DNA of 64,000 nt. Origin: Magnetospirillum fulvum MGU-K5. Lineage in GTDB: Bacteria; Pseudomonadota; Alphaproteobacteria; Rhodospirillales; Magnetospirillaceae. Made by a program: the position numbers and the translations under genes. Positions 39,582-48,148 of the stretch are shown here, one piece after another (position 1 is the first letter of the stretch; each line of letters begins with the position of its first letter). The DNA lies in the NCBI RefSeq assembly GCF_000442515.1, contig NZ_AQPH01000006.1:1-64000 (forward strand), given 5' to 3'. The notes under the pieces are model-generated. The model was not told the DNA's origin, did no database searches, and saw only the letters and a program-made list of their open reading frames with translations.

Positions 39582-40256
39582 CTAGCGAAGCTCGATTTCG
39601 GCCGGAGCGATCGCGGGCAGACGGCCGGGGTCGGTCTGGACCAGACGCGGCAGCCGCACCGCCTCGACCCGCCAGCCGTGGTGAACCAGGGTGCCGGTGA
39701 AGGGGGCTTCTCCGCCGATCCGCCCGACCAGACGATATTCGTCGGCGGCGAATCCGGCGGGAACGGTGACGCGGTCGCCTTCGGCCTCGGTCCGGATCGC
39801 CTGGATGGTGAAATGCTCGGACAGAACGGCGCGGCAGCCCTGGTGCAGCACTCGGGCGGCGGCGCCGACCTGGGCGTCACTATAGGGGGTGACGTCGTCC
39901 ATCAGGAAATCGACCAGACGGCCCTTGTCCTGCAACAAAGCCAGGAAGCTGACGATTTCGGCATCGCTGTTGACCGGAGCGGGCGCGGGCGGCAGGGGGG
40001 CCGCGGCGGGCAGCGGCCGGGCCGGTTCGGGAGCCGGTTCCGGCTCCGGCTCGTCCCGCGAGGCGACGGTGACCGGCGCGATCCGCACCCGCTCGGCCAG
40101 CAGAGTCAGGAACAGCACCGACGCCGCCAGCGACATCGCCTTGGGCAGCACACCGTGGATCGCCCCGTCATAGGGGGCGAGCAGGGCGGCGGGCACGAGG
40201 CCGAGCGTGGACAAGACAACGAGGATGAACGCGACAGCGATAATAAGTATTCGCAC
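39582..40256 (-). CDS. DUF2760-type membrane protein
   Basis: This 224-aa protein has two N-terminal membrane helices (about residues 3-22 and 38-58) and a Pro/Glu/Ala-rich linker (about 68-95). A soluble C-terminal domain follows, with EIVSFLALLQDKGRLVDFLM and YSDAQVGAAARVLHQGCRAVL. This layout and its place beside two Hsp70-like genes match the uncharacterised DUF2760 family. It could anchor the Hsp70 pair to the inner membrane. Function is unknown. Confidence 0.75.
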   Translation of the reverse strand: MRILIIAVAFILVVLSTLGLVPAALLAPYDGAIHGVLPKAMSLAASVLFLTLLAERVRIAPVTVASRDEPEPEPAPEPARPLPAAAPLPPAPAPVNSDAEIVSFLALLQDKGRLVDFLMDDVTPYSDAQVGAAARVLHQGCRAVLSEHFTIQAIRTEAEGDRVTVPAGFAADEYRLVGRIGGEAPFTGTLVHHGWRVEAVRLPRLVQTDPGRLPAIAPAEIELR

Positions 40257-40386
40257 GGACCCCGACCCCCCTTCTAGCCCCCGGCACGACCCTTCCGCGA
40301 AGATGCGGGGTAAAATGGCAGAGTTGCGAGACGGGGGCTGTGGTTCAATTCCCTGGGCTCATCCATATTTCCCCCCGTCACCGCTG

Positions 40387-41448
40387 TCAACGCTGGAGTC
40401 TGGCCCCGCTTGGCGCGGCCAGCGGCGGCAGACGCGCCTGGATAGCGGCGGGGAGCAGACCCAGAACCGGGCGGCGCGCCCGCTGCCAGAACGCCGACAG
40501 CAGCAGCAGGGCCGACCCGATCACCAGGGCGGCCATCGCCTCGGTCGCGCCCGGCGTCCCGGCGGCTTCGAGCAGGGCGCTGATCGCATAGAACACATAG
40601 GCCAGCGCCGAGACCAACAGGGCGCGGCGATCAACCGCCAGGGCAACCAAAGCGAGGACGAGATAGACCAGCAGGGCGATTCCCGCCGCGACCGCTTCGC
40701 CCGATCCACCATCAATCACGCCTAGCATCGAAAAGACGGGATGGACGATCAGGGGGGCGGCGGCGAGATGCAGCCAGAAGGCGACGTCGGAGCGGCGGGT
40801 GGTGCGGGTGGGGTCGCTGGTATCCCACCACATCGCCAGGGTAAAGGCGGCCAGACCGCCCGCCAGCATCAGCGGCATTCCCCCATGCAACCGCAGCGGC
40901 GGCACCAAGGCCAGCAGCAAGGCGGCGGCGGTCAGGATCGCGGCCCCGGCCCCGGCGGCGACGGTGATCGGCACCATGAAGCGACGCCAGTGCAGCCAGG
41001 CGGCTCCGGCGGCCAGCGCGGCGCACCCGGCCAGGGGATAGCCCATGTTGGTGCCGAACAGCAGATCGGACGAGGCGACCCGTCCGGCAGCGGCAAAGAA
41101 CACCCCGCCGACAAAGCCCAGCAGCAACAGGATGCTGGGCAACGCCATCCGCCGCCGTCTGGTGAAATACTCGGCCAATCCCCAGCTTAAGATCGCGACC
41201 AGCAGCCCGCCGCCGCTGGCATCGGTCTGACTGCCCAGCCATCCGGCAGCGGTCAGCATCAGCAGCAGGGCGATGGCAACGAAGATGTCGTTAAAGCCGG
41301 TCAGCAGACGGAAATGCTCTTCATCGGCGGCAGGGGCGGCGGCGCGCCGGGCGATGAAATTGCGCAATTCCGCTGCCGCTTCGGGGCTGATCGCCCCGGC
41401 GGAGACCGCCGCGTCGAGATCCTGGTCGGTATACATCTGTGATTTCAT
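40387..41448 (-). CDS. Polytopic membrane protein of unknown function
   Basis: This 353-aa protein has a soluble N-terminal helix region (about residues 1-45: MYTDQDLDAAVSAGAISPEA) and then ten or more hydrophobic segments. The N-terminal region, with SPEAAAELRNFI, resembles DUF2157/DUF4401-type membrane proteins, but I cannot assign it firmly. An ATG at 41436 is an alternative start. The gene ends 130 bp from the DUF2760 start and may be an upstream member of the same strand group. The gap between them is GC-rich and holds no gene I can support. Confidence 0.65.
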   Translation of the reverse strand: MKSQMYTDQDLDAAVSAGAISPEAAAELRNFIARRAAAPAADEEHFRLLTGFNDIFVAIALLLMLTAAGWLGSQTDASGGGLLVAILSWGLAEYFTRRRRMALPSILLLLGFVGGVFFAAAGRVASSDLLFGTNMGYPLAGCAALAAGAAWLHWRRFMVPITVAAGAGAAILTAAALLLALVPPLRLHGGMPLMLAGGLAAFTLAMWWDTSDPTRTTRRSDVAFWLHLAAAPLIVHPVFSMLGVIDGGSGEAVAAGIALLVYLVLALVALAVDRRALLVSALAYVFYAISALLEAAGTPGATEAMAALVIGSALLLLSAFWQRARRPVLGLLPAAIQARLPPLAAPSGARLQR

Positions 41449-41520
41449 CCGCTGTCCGGAGGGATCGGCACTATAGCCGAGCCGGGGTGGCCTTGACAGG
41501 GTGGGGGTGATAGGCGCAAC

Positions 41521-41542
41521 TTACTGACTGGTTAGTCATTAA
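41521..41542. promoter_or_regulatory. Palindromic operator for the TetR regulator
   Basis: A 22-bp palindrome of the form TTA-N-TGACT-N4-AGTCA-N-TAA lies 13 bp before the tetR ATG. Its size and symmetry are typical of TetR/AcrR-family operators. It probably overlaps the promoter of the TetR/efflux operon and mediates autorepression. Confidence 0.75.
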
Positions 41543-41555
41543 CTTGAATCGAATT

Positions 41556-42224
41556 ATGACCCACGCCAGCACCCCCGTCTGTCCCGATTCGTCCGCTACC
41601 AAGCCGCGCCGTCAGCGCCGCAAGGAGGCGCGTCCGGGTGAGATTCTCGAGGCGGCGCTGGAGGTGTTCAGCGCCAAGGGGTTTGCGGCGGCGCGGCCCG
41701 ACGAGATCGCGGCGCGGGCCGGAATCTCGAAAGGGACGCTGTATCTGTATTTCCCCAGCAAGGAAGAACTGTTCAAGGCGATGGTGCGCCAGACCGTGTT
41801 GCCCAATGTCGGCGAGATGGAACGCTGGGCCACCGGGTTCGAGGGCTCGGCGACCGAGATGTTTCGCGGCCTGCTGGCCCGGATTGCCCGGATCTTTTCC
41901 ACCAGCGCGGTGGGGCGGATGCCGAAGATCATCATCAGCGAGGCGACCGCCTTCCCCGAACTGGCCCAGTTCTGGATCAGCGAGGTGGTCGAGCGCGCCT
42001 TTGCGGTGATGCGCTCAATCCTTGATCGCGGTGTCGCGGCGGGCGAGTTCACCCCGGTCCGGGCCGAGGCGGTGATCGTGCTGTTCTCGCCGATGCTGAT
42101 GCTGGCGCTGTGGAACCAGTCGATCGGCCCGGCGGTGGGGCGGCCACTTGATCCCGAGATGATCGCGGCCGAGGCGGCGCGGTTTCTCCTCGACGGGATT
42201 CGGGTGCGGGAGGGCGAAGGATGA
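41556..42224 (+). CDS. TetR/AcrR-family repressor
   Basis: This is a 222-aa DNA-binding regulator. The N-terminal helix-turn-helix is clear: ILEAALEVFSAKGFAAARPD, then IAARAGISKGTLYLYFPSKE (about residues 30-78). The C-terminal half is the helical ligand-binding domain. It is the first gene of an efflux operon and its stop overlaps the next start, so it likely represses its own operon through the palindrome just upstream. No Shine-Dalgarno sequence precedes ATG 41556; an in-frame TTG at 41544 is possible. The inducer is unknown. Confidence 0.9.
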   Translation: MTHASTPVCPDSSATKPRRQRRKEARPGEILEAALEVFSAKGFAAARPDEIAARAGISKGTLYLYFPSKEELFKAMVRQTVLPNVGEMERWATGFEGSATEMFRGLLARIARIFSTSAVGRMPKIIISEATAFPELAQFWISEVVERAFAVMRSILDRGVAAGEFTPVRAEAVIVLFSPMLMLALWNQSIGPAVGRPLDPEMIAAEAARFLLDGIRVREGEG

Positions 42225-43177
42225 CACGGCTTGGTCTGATCGTCGGTCTATTGCTGCTGGCGGGTTGCGGCGACGAATCCGTTCCGGTTCAGGGCTATGC
42301 CGAGGGCGATTACCTGCGGATCGGCTTGCCCACTGCCGGGCAGGTGGCCGAGATCAAGGTCGGACGCGGCGGTTGGGTCGAACCGGGCGATCCGCTGTTC
42401 TCGCTCGACCGTGGTGCCGAACAGGCGGCGGTGGCCGAGGCCCAGGCCCGGCTGGAGCAGGCCCGTCATCAGCGCGACAATCTGCTGACCGGCAAGCGGC
42501 GGTTGGAATTGCGCGCGATCGAGGCCCAGCGCGCCCAGGCCGACGCCGATCTGCGGCTGGCCGAAATCCAGGTGCGACGGCAGGAGGCGCTGATCCGCAC
42601 CGAAACCACCTCGCAGGCCAGCCTCGACAATGCCCGCGCCATCGTCGAGCGCGACCGGGCCCGGGTCGGCGAATTGTCGGCCCAACTGGCCTTTGCCCGC
42701 GAGGGCGGGCGCAGCAGCGAGATTTTGGCCGCCGAGGCGGCGGTGGGGGCGGCCCAGGCGGCGCTCGATCAGGCCCTGGTTCGGCTACGGCTGCGCAGCG
42801 CCGAGGCCCCCCAGGCGGCGCGGGTCGAGGACGTTTTGTTCCGCCCCGGTGAAACCGTCGCCGCCGGTCAGCCGGTGGTCAGCCTGCTGCCGCCCGGTAA
42901 CATCCTGGTCCGCTTCTATCTTCATCCCGATCAGGTCGGGCGGATCGGGCAGGGGAGCGTGGTCGCGCTGTCCTGCACCGGCTGTGCCGAGGGTCAGACC
43001 GCGACGGTCAGCTTCATCGCCCGCGAGGCGAGCTACGTCCCGCCGATCCTCTATTCCCGTGACAACAAGGACAAGCTGGCCTTCCTGGTCGAGGCACGGC
43101 CGACCGCCTCGGCCGAGCGGCTGCGGCCGGGCCAGCCGGTCTCGGTCACTCTGCCGCCGAATGGTCCGGCGAAATGA
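42221..43177 (+). CDS. HlyD-type periplasmic adaptor lipoprotein
   Basis: This is a 318-aa membrane fusion protein for an ABC exporter. The N-terminus has a lipobox (LLLLAGCG), so it is probably a lipoprotein. The barrel-sandwich half QVAEIKVGRGGWVEPGDPLF is followed by a long coiled coil (about residues 68-180) and a second lipoyl half FRPGETVAAGQPVVSLLPPG. The order TetR-adaptor-ATPase-permease resembles YbhG with YbhFSR. The start overlaps the tetR stop. Confidence 0.88.
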   Translation: MTRLGLIVGLLLLAGCGDESVPVQGYAEGDYLRIGLPTAGQVAEIKVGRGGWVEPGDPLFSLDRGAEQAAVAEAQARLEQARHQRDNLLTGKRRLELRAIEAQRAQADADLRLAEIQVRRQEALIRTETTSQASLDNARAIVERDRARVGELSAQLAFAREGGRSSEILAAEAAVGAAQAALDQALVRLRLRSAEAPQAARVEDVLFRPGETVAAGQPVVSLLPPGNILVRFYLHPDQVGRIGQGSVVALSCTGCAEGQTATVSFIAREASYVPPILYSRDNKDKLAFLVEARPTASAERLRPGQPVSVTLPPNGPAK

Positions 43178-44130
43178 CCGCCGCCGCCCCCGCCATCGCG
43201 GTCGAAGGTTTAAGCAAATCGTTCGGCGGGCGAACGGTGGTTGATGCGCTGTCGCTGACGGTTCCGGCGGGGAAGATTATGGGCTTTCTCGGCCCCAACG
43301 GATCGGGCAAGACCACGACGATCCGGCTGTTGTGCGGGCTGTTGACCCCCGACAGCGGGCGGGGAACCTGTCTTGGCCTCGACATCTTGACCCAATCGCC
43401 CGAAATCCGCCGTCAGATCGGCTATATGACCCAGAAATTCTCGTTCTACGAGGATCTGTCGATTGTCGAGAATCTGGATTTCGTCTCCCGCGTGTTCGAT
43501 CTGGCCGACCGCAAGCGCAAGGTCGCCGCGACGCTGGAGCGGCTGGGGTTGGCCGACCGCCGCGACCAACTGGCCGGGCAATTGTCGGGGGGCTGGAAAC
43601 AGCGGCTGGCGCTGGCCGCCTGCATCCTGCACGAACCCCGCCTGCTGCTGCTCGACGAGCCGACCGCCGGGGTCGATCCCAAGGCGCGGCGCGAGTTTTG
43701 GGAGCAGATTCACACCCTGGCCGCCGACGGACTGACCGTGCTGGTCTCGACCCATTACATGGACGAGGCCGAGCGTTGCCACGAAATCGCCTATCTCGCT
43801 TATGGTCACCTGCTGGCGCGCGGCACCGTCGCCGAGGTGATCGCGGCGGCGGGTCTGACCACCTTCACCGCCCAGGAATCCGGGACCGGATCGTTGCGGA
43901 TTGCCGATCTGGTCCGCGCGCTCGCCGGGCTGCCGGGGATTGATCTGGTCGCGCCGTTCGGGTCGGCGCTTCATGTCGGCGGCGGCGATGCCGCCTTGCT
44001 GCGCCACAGCCTCGCCCCCTTCCTCGCCCGAGCCGATTTCGTCTGGCGCGAGGATGCGCCGACCCTGGAAGACGTCTTCATCCATCTGATGGGACGCTCG
44101 ACCGACAATTTCGCCGGGGGGCCGCGATGA
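43174..44130 (+). CDS. ABC exporter ATP-binding protein
   Basis: This is a 318-aa ABC ATPase. Walker A is LGPNGSGKTTT, the signature is QLSGGWKQRLALAA, Walker B is LLLLDEPTAGVDP, and the switch His is in LVSTHYMDEAERC. It is of the DrrA/YbhF type with one ATPase domain and a C-terminal extension. It should energise the permease encoded next. It overlaps both neighbours by four bases. Confidence 0.94.
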   Translation: MTAAAPAIAVEGLSKSFGGRTVVDALSLTVPAGKIMGFLGPNGSGKTTTIRLLCGLLTPDSGRGTCLGLDILTQSPEIRRQIGYMTQKFSFYEDLSIVENLDFVSRVFDLADRKRKVAATLERLGLADRRDQLAGQLSGGWKQRLALAACILHEPRLLLLDEPTAGVDPKARREFWEQIHTLAADGLTVLVSTHYMDEAERCHEIAYLAYGHLLARGTVAEVIAAAGLTTFTAQESGTGSLRIADLVRALAGLPGIDLVAPFGSALHVGGGDAALLRHSLAPFLARADFVWREDAPTLEDVFIHLMGRSTDNFAGGPR

Positions 44131-45269
44131 CGATCCGCTTCGGTGCCTCGGCTCACCGGCTGTGGGCGATGGTCTTGAAGGAATTCATCCAGATGCGGCG
44201 CGACCGCCTGACCTTCGCGATGATGGTCGGGATTCCGCTGATCCAGTTGATCCTGTTTGGCTTTGCGATCAATTCCGACCCGCGTCACCTGCCGACGGCG
44301 GTGTTGGATTCCGACCGGGGGCCGTTCGGCCGCGCCCTGATCGCGTCGATGCAGACGTCGCGTTACTTCGATCTGGTCCAGTTCGTCGCTACCGAGGACG
44401 AAGCCGACGCATTGCTGGCCGAGGGCAAGGTCCAGTTCGTCGTCTCGATCCCGGTCGATTTCTCCCGCCGCGTCGCCCGGGGCGACCGCCCGGCGCTGCT
44501 GGTCGAAGCCGACGCCACCGACCCGGCGGCGACCTCGGGCGCGCTGGGGGCGTTGGAGACGATGGCCCGCACCGCGCTCGACCGCGACCTCACCGGCTCG
44601 CTGGCCGGGCTGAAAGTGTCGCCGCCGCCGTTCGAGTTGCGGCTCCACCGCCGCTATAACCAGGAAGCCGACACCCAGTACAACGTCGTCCCCGGCCTGA
44701 TGGGGGTGGTCCTGACGATGACCCTGGTGATCATGACGGCGCTGGCGGTGACCCGCGAACGCGAGCGCGGCACGATGGAAAACCTGCTGGTGATGCCGCT
44801 GCGCCCGATCGAGGTGATGCTGGGCAAGATCGCGCCCTATGTCGTTGTCGGCTATATCCAGGTCGCGGTGATCGTGATTACGGCCCGGCTGGTGTTTGCC
44901 GTTCCCATTGTCGGCAGTCTGTGGCTGCTGACCCTGACCAGCGTCGTGTTCATCGCCGCCAATCTGGCGATCGGCTTTACCTTCTCGACGGTGGCGAAAA
45001 ACCAGACCCAGGCGATGCAGCTCAGCTTTTTCTTCTTTCTGCCCTCGATCCTGCTGTCAGGGTTCATGTTTCCGTTCCGGGGAATGCCGCTGTGGGCGCA
45101 ATATCTGGGCGAAATCCTGCCGCTGACCCATTTCCTGCGGGTGGTGCGGGGCATCATGCTGAAAGGCAACGGTCCGGCTGAGATCGCTGCCGAGGTCGCG
45201 GCCCTGGCGGTGATCTTGCTGGTGGTCAGCGTGATTGCGGTCAAGCGCTATCGCCAGACGCTGGATTGA
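44127..45269 (+). CDS. ABC-2 type exporter permease
   Basis: This is a 380-aa ABC-2 permease (YbhS/YbhR-like). An N-terminal membrane segment (MMVGIPLIQLILFGFAIN) is followed by a periplasmic domain of about 140 residues and five C-terminal membrane helices. The motif TRERERGTMENLLVMPLRPI and the late GMPLWAQYLGEILPLTHFLR are typical. With the HlyD-type protein it forms a tripartite exporter. Only one permease gene is present, so it probably works as a homodimer. Confidence 0.92.
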   Translation: MTIRFGASAHRLWAMVLKEFIQMRRDRLTFAMMVGIPLIQLILFGFAINSDPRHLPTAVLDSDRGPFGRALIASMQTSRYFDLVQFVATEDEADALLAEGKVQFVVSIPVDFSRRVARGDRPALLVEADATDPAATSGALGALETMARTALDRDLTGSLAGLKVSPPPFELRLHRRYNQEADTQYNVVPGLMGVVLTMTLVIMTALAVTRERERGTMENLLVMPLRPIEVMLGKIAPYVVVGYIQVAVIVITARLVFAVPIVGSLWLLTLTSVVFIAANLAIGFTFSTVAKNQTQAMQLSFFFFLPSILLSGFMFPFRGMPLWAQYLGEILPLTHFLRVVRGIMLKGNGPAEIAAEVAALAVILLVVSVIAVKRYRQTLD

Positions 45270-45271
45270 CG

Positions 45272-45299
45272 CCAACCGGCCAAAGATTTGGCCGGTTGG
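45272..45299 (+). terminator. Hairpin after the ABC exporter operon
   Basis: A perfect 13-bp inverted repeat (CCAACCGGCCAAA and its complement) with a 2-nt centre begins right after the permease stop at 45269. A T tract is lacking, so it may be a Rho-assisted or mRNA-stabilising 3' end. Confidence 0.6.
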
Positions 45300-45400
45300 T
45301 GTGCCCCCTGTGCCGGACGCATCCCCGCCCAGCGCTGGCGCATTGGTTCTTTTCGCTTAAGTAAACGGCTCGACCTTCGCCAACAGGACCCCCCCACCCG

Positions 45401-47812
45401 ATGACTTCCCTCCGCTCGATCGTCGCCCTGGTCGCCCTGCTGCTGTTGAGTGGTGGAGCGGCGGGGCAGGGTCTGACCTCCACCTCCCTCGGCGGTTCGG
45501 CCTCGGCTCCGCCCGCGCCGAGTTCGGCCGCCTCGGCCGCCGCCTCGGCTGCGTCCGATGCCAAGGCCGAAGCGGCTTCGCTTCAGGCCGAACTGGACGA
45601 AGCCCGCGCCGATTACGCCCGTGCCAGCAAGGTTCCGCCCCCGCCGGCGGCGCTGCCCGCCGAAGTGGTCGAGCGCGATTACCTGCTGGGCGAGTTGATG
45701 GCGGCGCTGGAACGCCACCTCGACATCATCGCCCGCCTGCCCGAGGCGCTGCGCCGCGTCGCCGATCAGGAGGAAAAGACCCGGTCCTGGGTGGCCAATC
45801 CCAATCCGCCGCCGGTGTCGATCCTGGCGGTCGATCGTCAGCGCGATCTGCTCGAGGACACCCGAGCCCGGCTGAGGGCGGCGACCCAGCGCGAGGGATT
45901 CCGCGATCAGCAGATCGCGGGCGAGGAAAAACGGTTGAAGGCCAGCGAGATCGTCGTCCGCCAGCAGGGCGAGCGGATCGACGCCGCCGAGGCAGAGCCG
46001 CAGAAAAGCCGGGAAATCTGGCTGCGCGATCTGGCCCGGCTGCGCTCGCGCTCGGCAGCCGCCAGCATGGCCGAGGCCAAGGCGGCCAAACGCATCGACC
46101 ATGCTGAAATCGCCGAACTGCGCGCTCTGGCCCAGGTGCAGGAATTGCGACTGGCCGAATTGCGCAGCAACGAGCATTTCGCCGAGGCCGACCTGAACGC
46201 GGTGCTGGCCGATCTTGATCGCCAGACCGCCCCGTTGCAGGCTCGGTTGATCCGCCAGCAGGCCGCTACCAACCAATCGCACCGCCAATACGATCAGGCC
46301 CAGCGGGCGCTGGCCGCGTTCAAGGCGGCCAATCCCGCTGTCCCGGTCAAGGGCAGCGTGATGGAACAGCGGCTGAAGAAGCTGGAGCGCGAGGTGGCGC
46401 TGCGCCGTCTTCAGGTCGATACCGACGATATGGCCGACGACACCCTGCGCCGGATGATCGAGGCGCGCGGCTGGGAACGGGCGGGGTGGCAGTTCCGCTG
46501 GTACCTGTTCAACGGCCAGGACGACCGTGACAAGCTGCGTGAGGCCGAGGCCAATCTGACCCTGACGGTGCAGAAGCTGGAGAATTGGCAGCATTACCTG
46601 CGCGACGAGCTGGCCCGCACCACGCCGTTTGGCGGCGAGGATAATTCGTCCCGGGTGGCGAGCCGGACCAAGGCCGACGCCCAGGACAACGTCGCCCTGC
46701 GCGATGCCTATAGCCAGCGCGCCGTGATTTTGCGCGACGCGATTAATCTGGTCGATGGGCTGCTCCACACCTTCCGCGCCTGGGGGCAGGACCTTCAGGT
46801 CACCAACGGCAACAAGCCGCTCGCCTCGGTCGCCCGGTCGAGCTGGGCGTCGGTGGTCCATACCGTCCGCTCGGTGTGGGATTTCGAACTGTTCTCGGCC
46901 GAGGACAGTATGGAGGTCGATGGCCGCCGCATCACCGCCGTCCGCAGTGTCACCATCGGTAAAAGCCTGGGCGTGATCCTGCTGGTGGTGTTGGGGGCGA
47001 TTCTCAGCCGTCGCCTCCTCAACATGCTGGGCGCGATCGCCTCGAACCAGTTCCGGTTGCCCAAGGATTACGCCAGCACCATCGTCCGCTGGCTGCACAT
47101 CGTCATCGTCACGATGCTGTTTATCGTCGCCTTGTACGTCGCCAACATCCCGCTGACGGTATTCGCCTTCCTGGGTGGTGCGCTGGCGATCGGCGTCGGC
47201 TTTGGGACCCAGGTGATCCTGAAGAACTTCATCAGCGGCATCATCTTGCTGTTCGAACGCCCGCTGCGGGTCGGCGATATCGTCGAAGTCGGCGCGGTCA
47301 GCGGCACGGTGACCCATATCAATATCCGCTCCTCGACGGTGCGGACCTCGGATGGGATCGAGATTTTGGTGCCGAATTCGACCTTCATCGAAAACAACGT
47401 CACCAACTGGACCTACAGCAATGCCCGGGTCCGCCGTTCGGTCTCGGTCGGAACCGATTACGCCTCGCCGCCGGAAAAGGTCGCCGAAGTGCTGATGACG
47501 ATCGCCCGCAAGCATCCCTCGGTGCTGGAAGAGCCGGCCCCCTGCGTTTTGCTCGACAGTTTCGGGCCGGATTCGATCAATTTCATCCTGCGCTACTGGA
47601 TCGATTACGCCAGCGGAGCCGATAGTTCGAAAGTCGCTTCGGAAATCCGCTTCATGATGGCGTCCGATCTGACCAAGGCAGGCATCTCGATCCCCTATCC
47701 GCAACGGGTGGTGCATTTGCGCAAGATGCCCGACGACCTGGTTCAGGCCCCGCTTGCGGGCACCGCCCCCGCTCCTCCTCCGCCGCCGGTCGCGCCCGAT
47801 GAGGAGGAATAG
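45401..47812 (+). CDS. MscS-family mechanosensitive channel with large periplasmic domain
   Basis: This is an 803-aa MscS-like channel. A signal peptide (SIVALVALLLLSGGAAGQG) leads a long Ala/Gln-rich, coiled-coil-prone domain (about residues 40-480). Membrane segments lie near 525-545 and 565-600. The pore-lining TM3 includes FLGGALAIGVGFGTQVILKN, then the MscS beta domain FERPLRVGDIVEVGAVSGTV and VPNSTFIENNVTNW. It should act as a pressure-relief valve in osmotic downshock. It has fewer membrane helices than MscK/MscM. Confidence 0.9.
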   Translation: MTSLRSIVALVALLLLSGGAAGQGLTSTSLGGSASAPPAPSSAASAAASAASDAKAEAASLQAELDEARADYARASKVPPPPAALPAEVVERDYLLGELMAALERHLDIIARLPEALRRVADQEEKTRSWVANPNPPPVSILAVDRQRDLLEDTRARLRAATQREGFRDQQIAGEEKRLKASEIVVRQQGERIDAAEAEPQKSREIWLRDLARLRSRSAAASMAEAKAAKRIDHAEIAELRALAQVQELRLAELRSNEHFAEADLNAVLADLDRQTAPLQARLIRQQAATNQSHRQYDQAQRALAAFKAANPAVPVKGSVMEQRLKKLEREVALRRLQVDTDDMADDTLRRMIEARGWERAGWQFRWYLFNGQDDRDKLREAEANLTLTVQKLENWQHYLRDELARTTPFGGEDNSSRVASRTKADAQDNVALRDAYSQRAVILRDAINLVDGLLHTFRAWGQDLQVTNGNKPLASVARSSWASVVHTVRSVWDFELFSAEDSMEVDGRRITAVRSVTIGKSLGVILLVVLGAILSRRLLNMLGAIASNQFRLPKDYASTIVRWLHIVIVTMLFIVALYVANIPLTVFAFLGGALAIGVGFGTQVILKNFISGIILLFERPLRVGDIVEVGAVSGTVTHINIRSSTVRTSDGIEILVPNSTFIENNVTNWTYSNARVRRSVSVGTDYASPPEKVAEVLMTIARKHPSVLEEPAPCVLLDSFGPDSINFILRYWIDYASGADSSKVASEIRFMMASDLTKAGISIPYPQRVVHLRKMPDDLVQAPLAGTAPAPPPPPVAPDEEE

Positions 47813-48136
47813 CTACCTCTGATCGGGGGGCGTGCAGCAGCATTGATGCCGCAGCCGGGTGTTCGAGCGGATGTTGTCGTCCTGGAACGCGGCCCAGCCC
47901 CGGCGCCAGCGGTGCAGGCGGCGGCGGGACAACACCAGCCCGGCGGCGGTCAATAGCGGTTCCAACTCGCCCAGGGTGGCGCGGTTCAGATCGTAGGACA
48001 GCGTGACCCTCCGCCCGTCGTCGTTGGGGCTGATCTCGGCAATCCCGGCAATCGCCGCGACCCGCGCCAGGGTGGTGGGATCGGCGGCGCTATCCAGGGC
48101 CAGGATAAGGCGGCGTGGCAAGGGGGCGTGGGTCAT
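47813..48136 (-). CDS. Small hypothetical protein, HMA-like fold possible
   Basis: This 107-aa protein is not firmly recognised. The alternation RRLILALDSAADPTTLARVAA, GIAEISP, GRRVTLSYDLN, LGELEPLLTAAG resembles the beta-alpha-beta-beta-alpha pattern of heavy-metal-associated domains, but the metal-binding CxxC is missing at the usual place. A basic C-terminus holds a CCC run. It lies 12 bp after mgtC on the same strand and abuts the mscS stop tail to tail. Confidence 0.55.
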   Translation of the reverse strand: MTHAPLPRRLILALDSAADPTTLARVAAIAGIAEISPNDDGRRVTLSYDLNRATLGELEPLLTAAGLVLSRRRLHRWRRGWAAFQDDNIRSNTRLRHQCCCTPPDQR

Positions 48137-48148
48137 CGCGGTTCGGCT

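Noticed and set aside
37776-40277. Long open frame of over 800 codons on the plus strand
   Set aside because: It lies opposite the two Hsp70/DUF2760 genes and is a by-product of GC-rich codon use; no domain is recognisable.
40336-40365. tRNA 3'-end-like stretch (GGTTCAATTCC ending in CCA)
   Set aside because: The T-arm does not pair well, no matching acceptor strand or D and anticodon arms lie upstream, and CCA is out of register with the T-loop.
45248-47716. Long open frame on the minus strand opposite the MscS channel gene
   Set aside because: The plus-strand gene has clear MscS motifs; the opposite frame has none.
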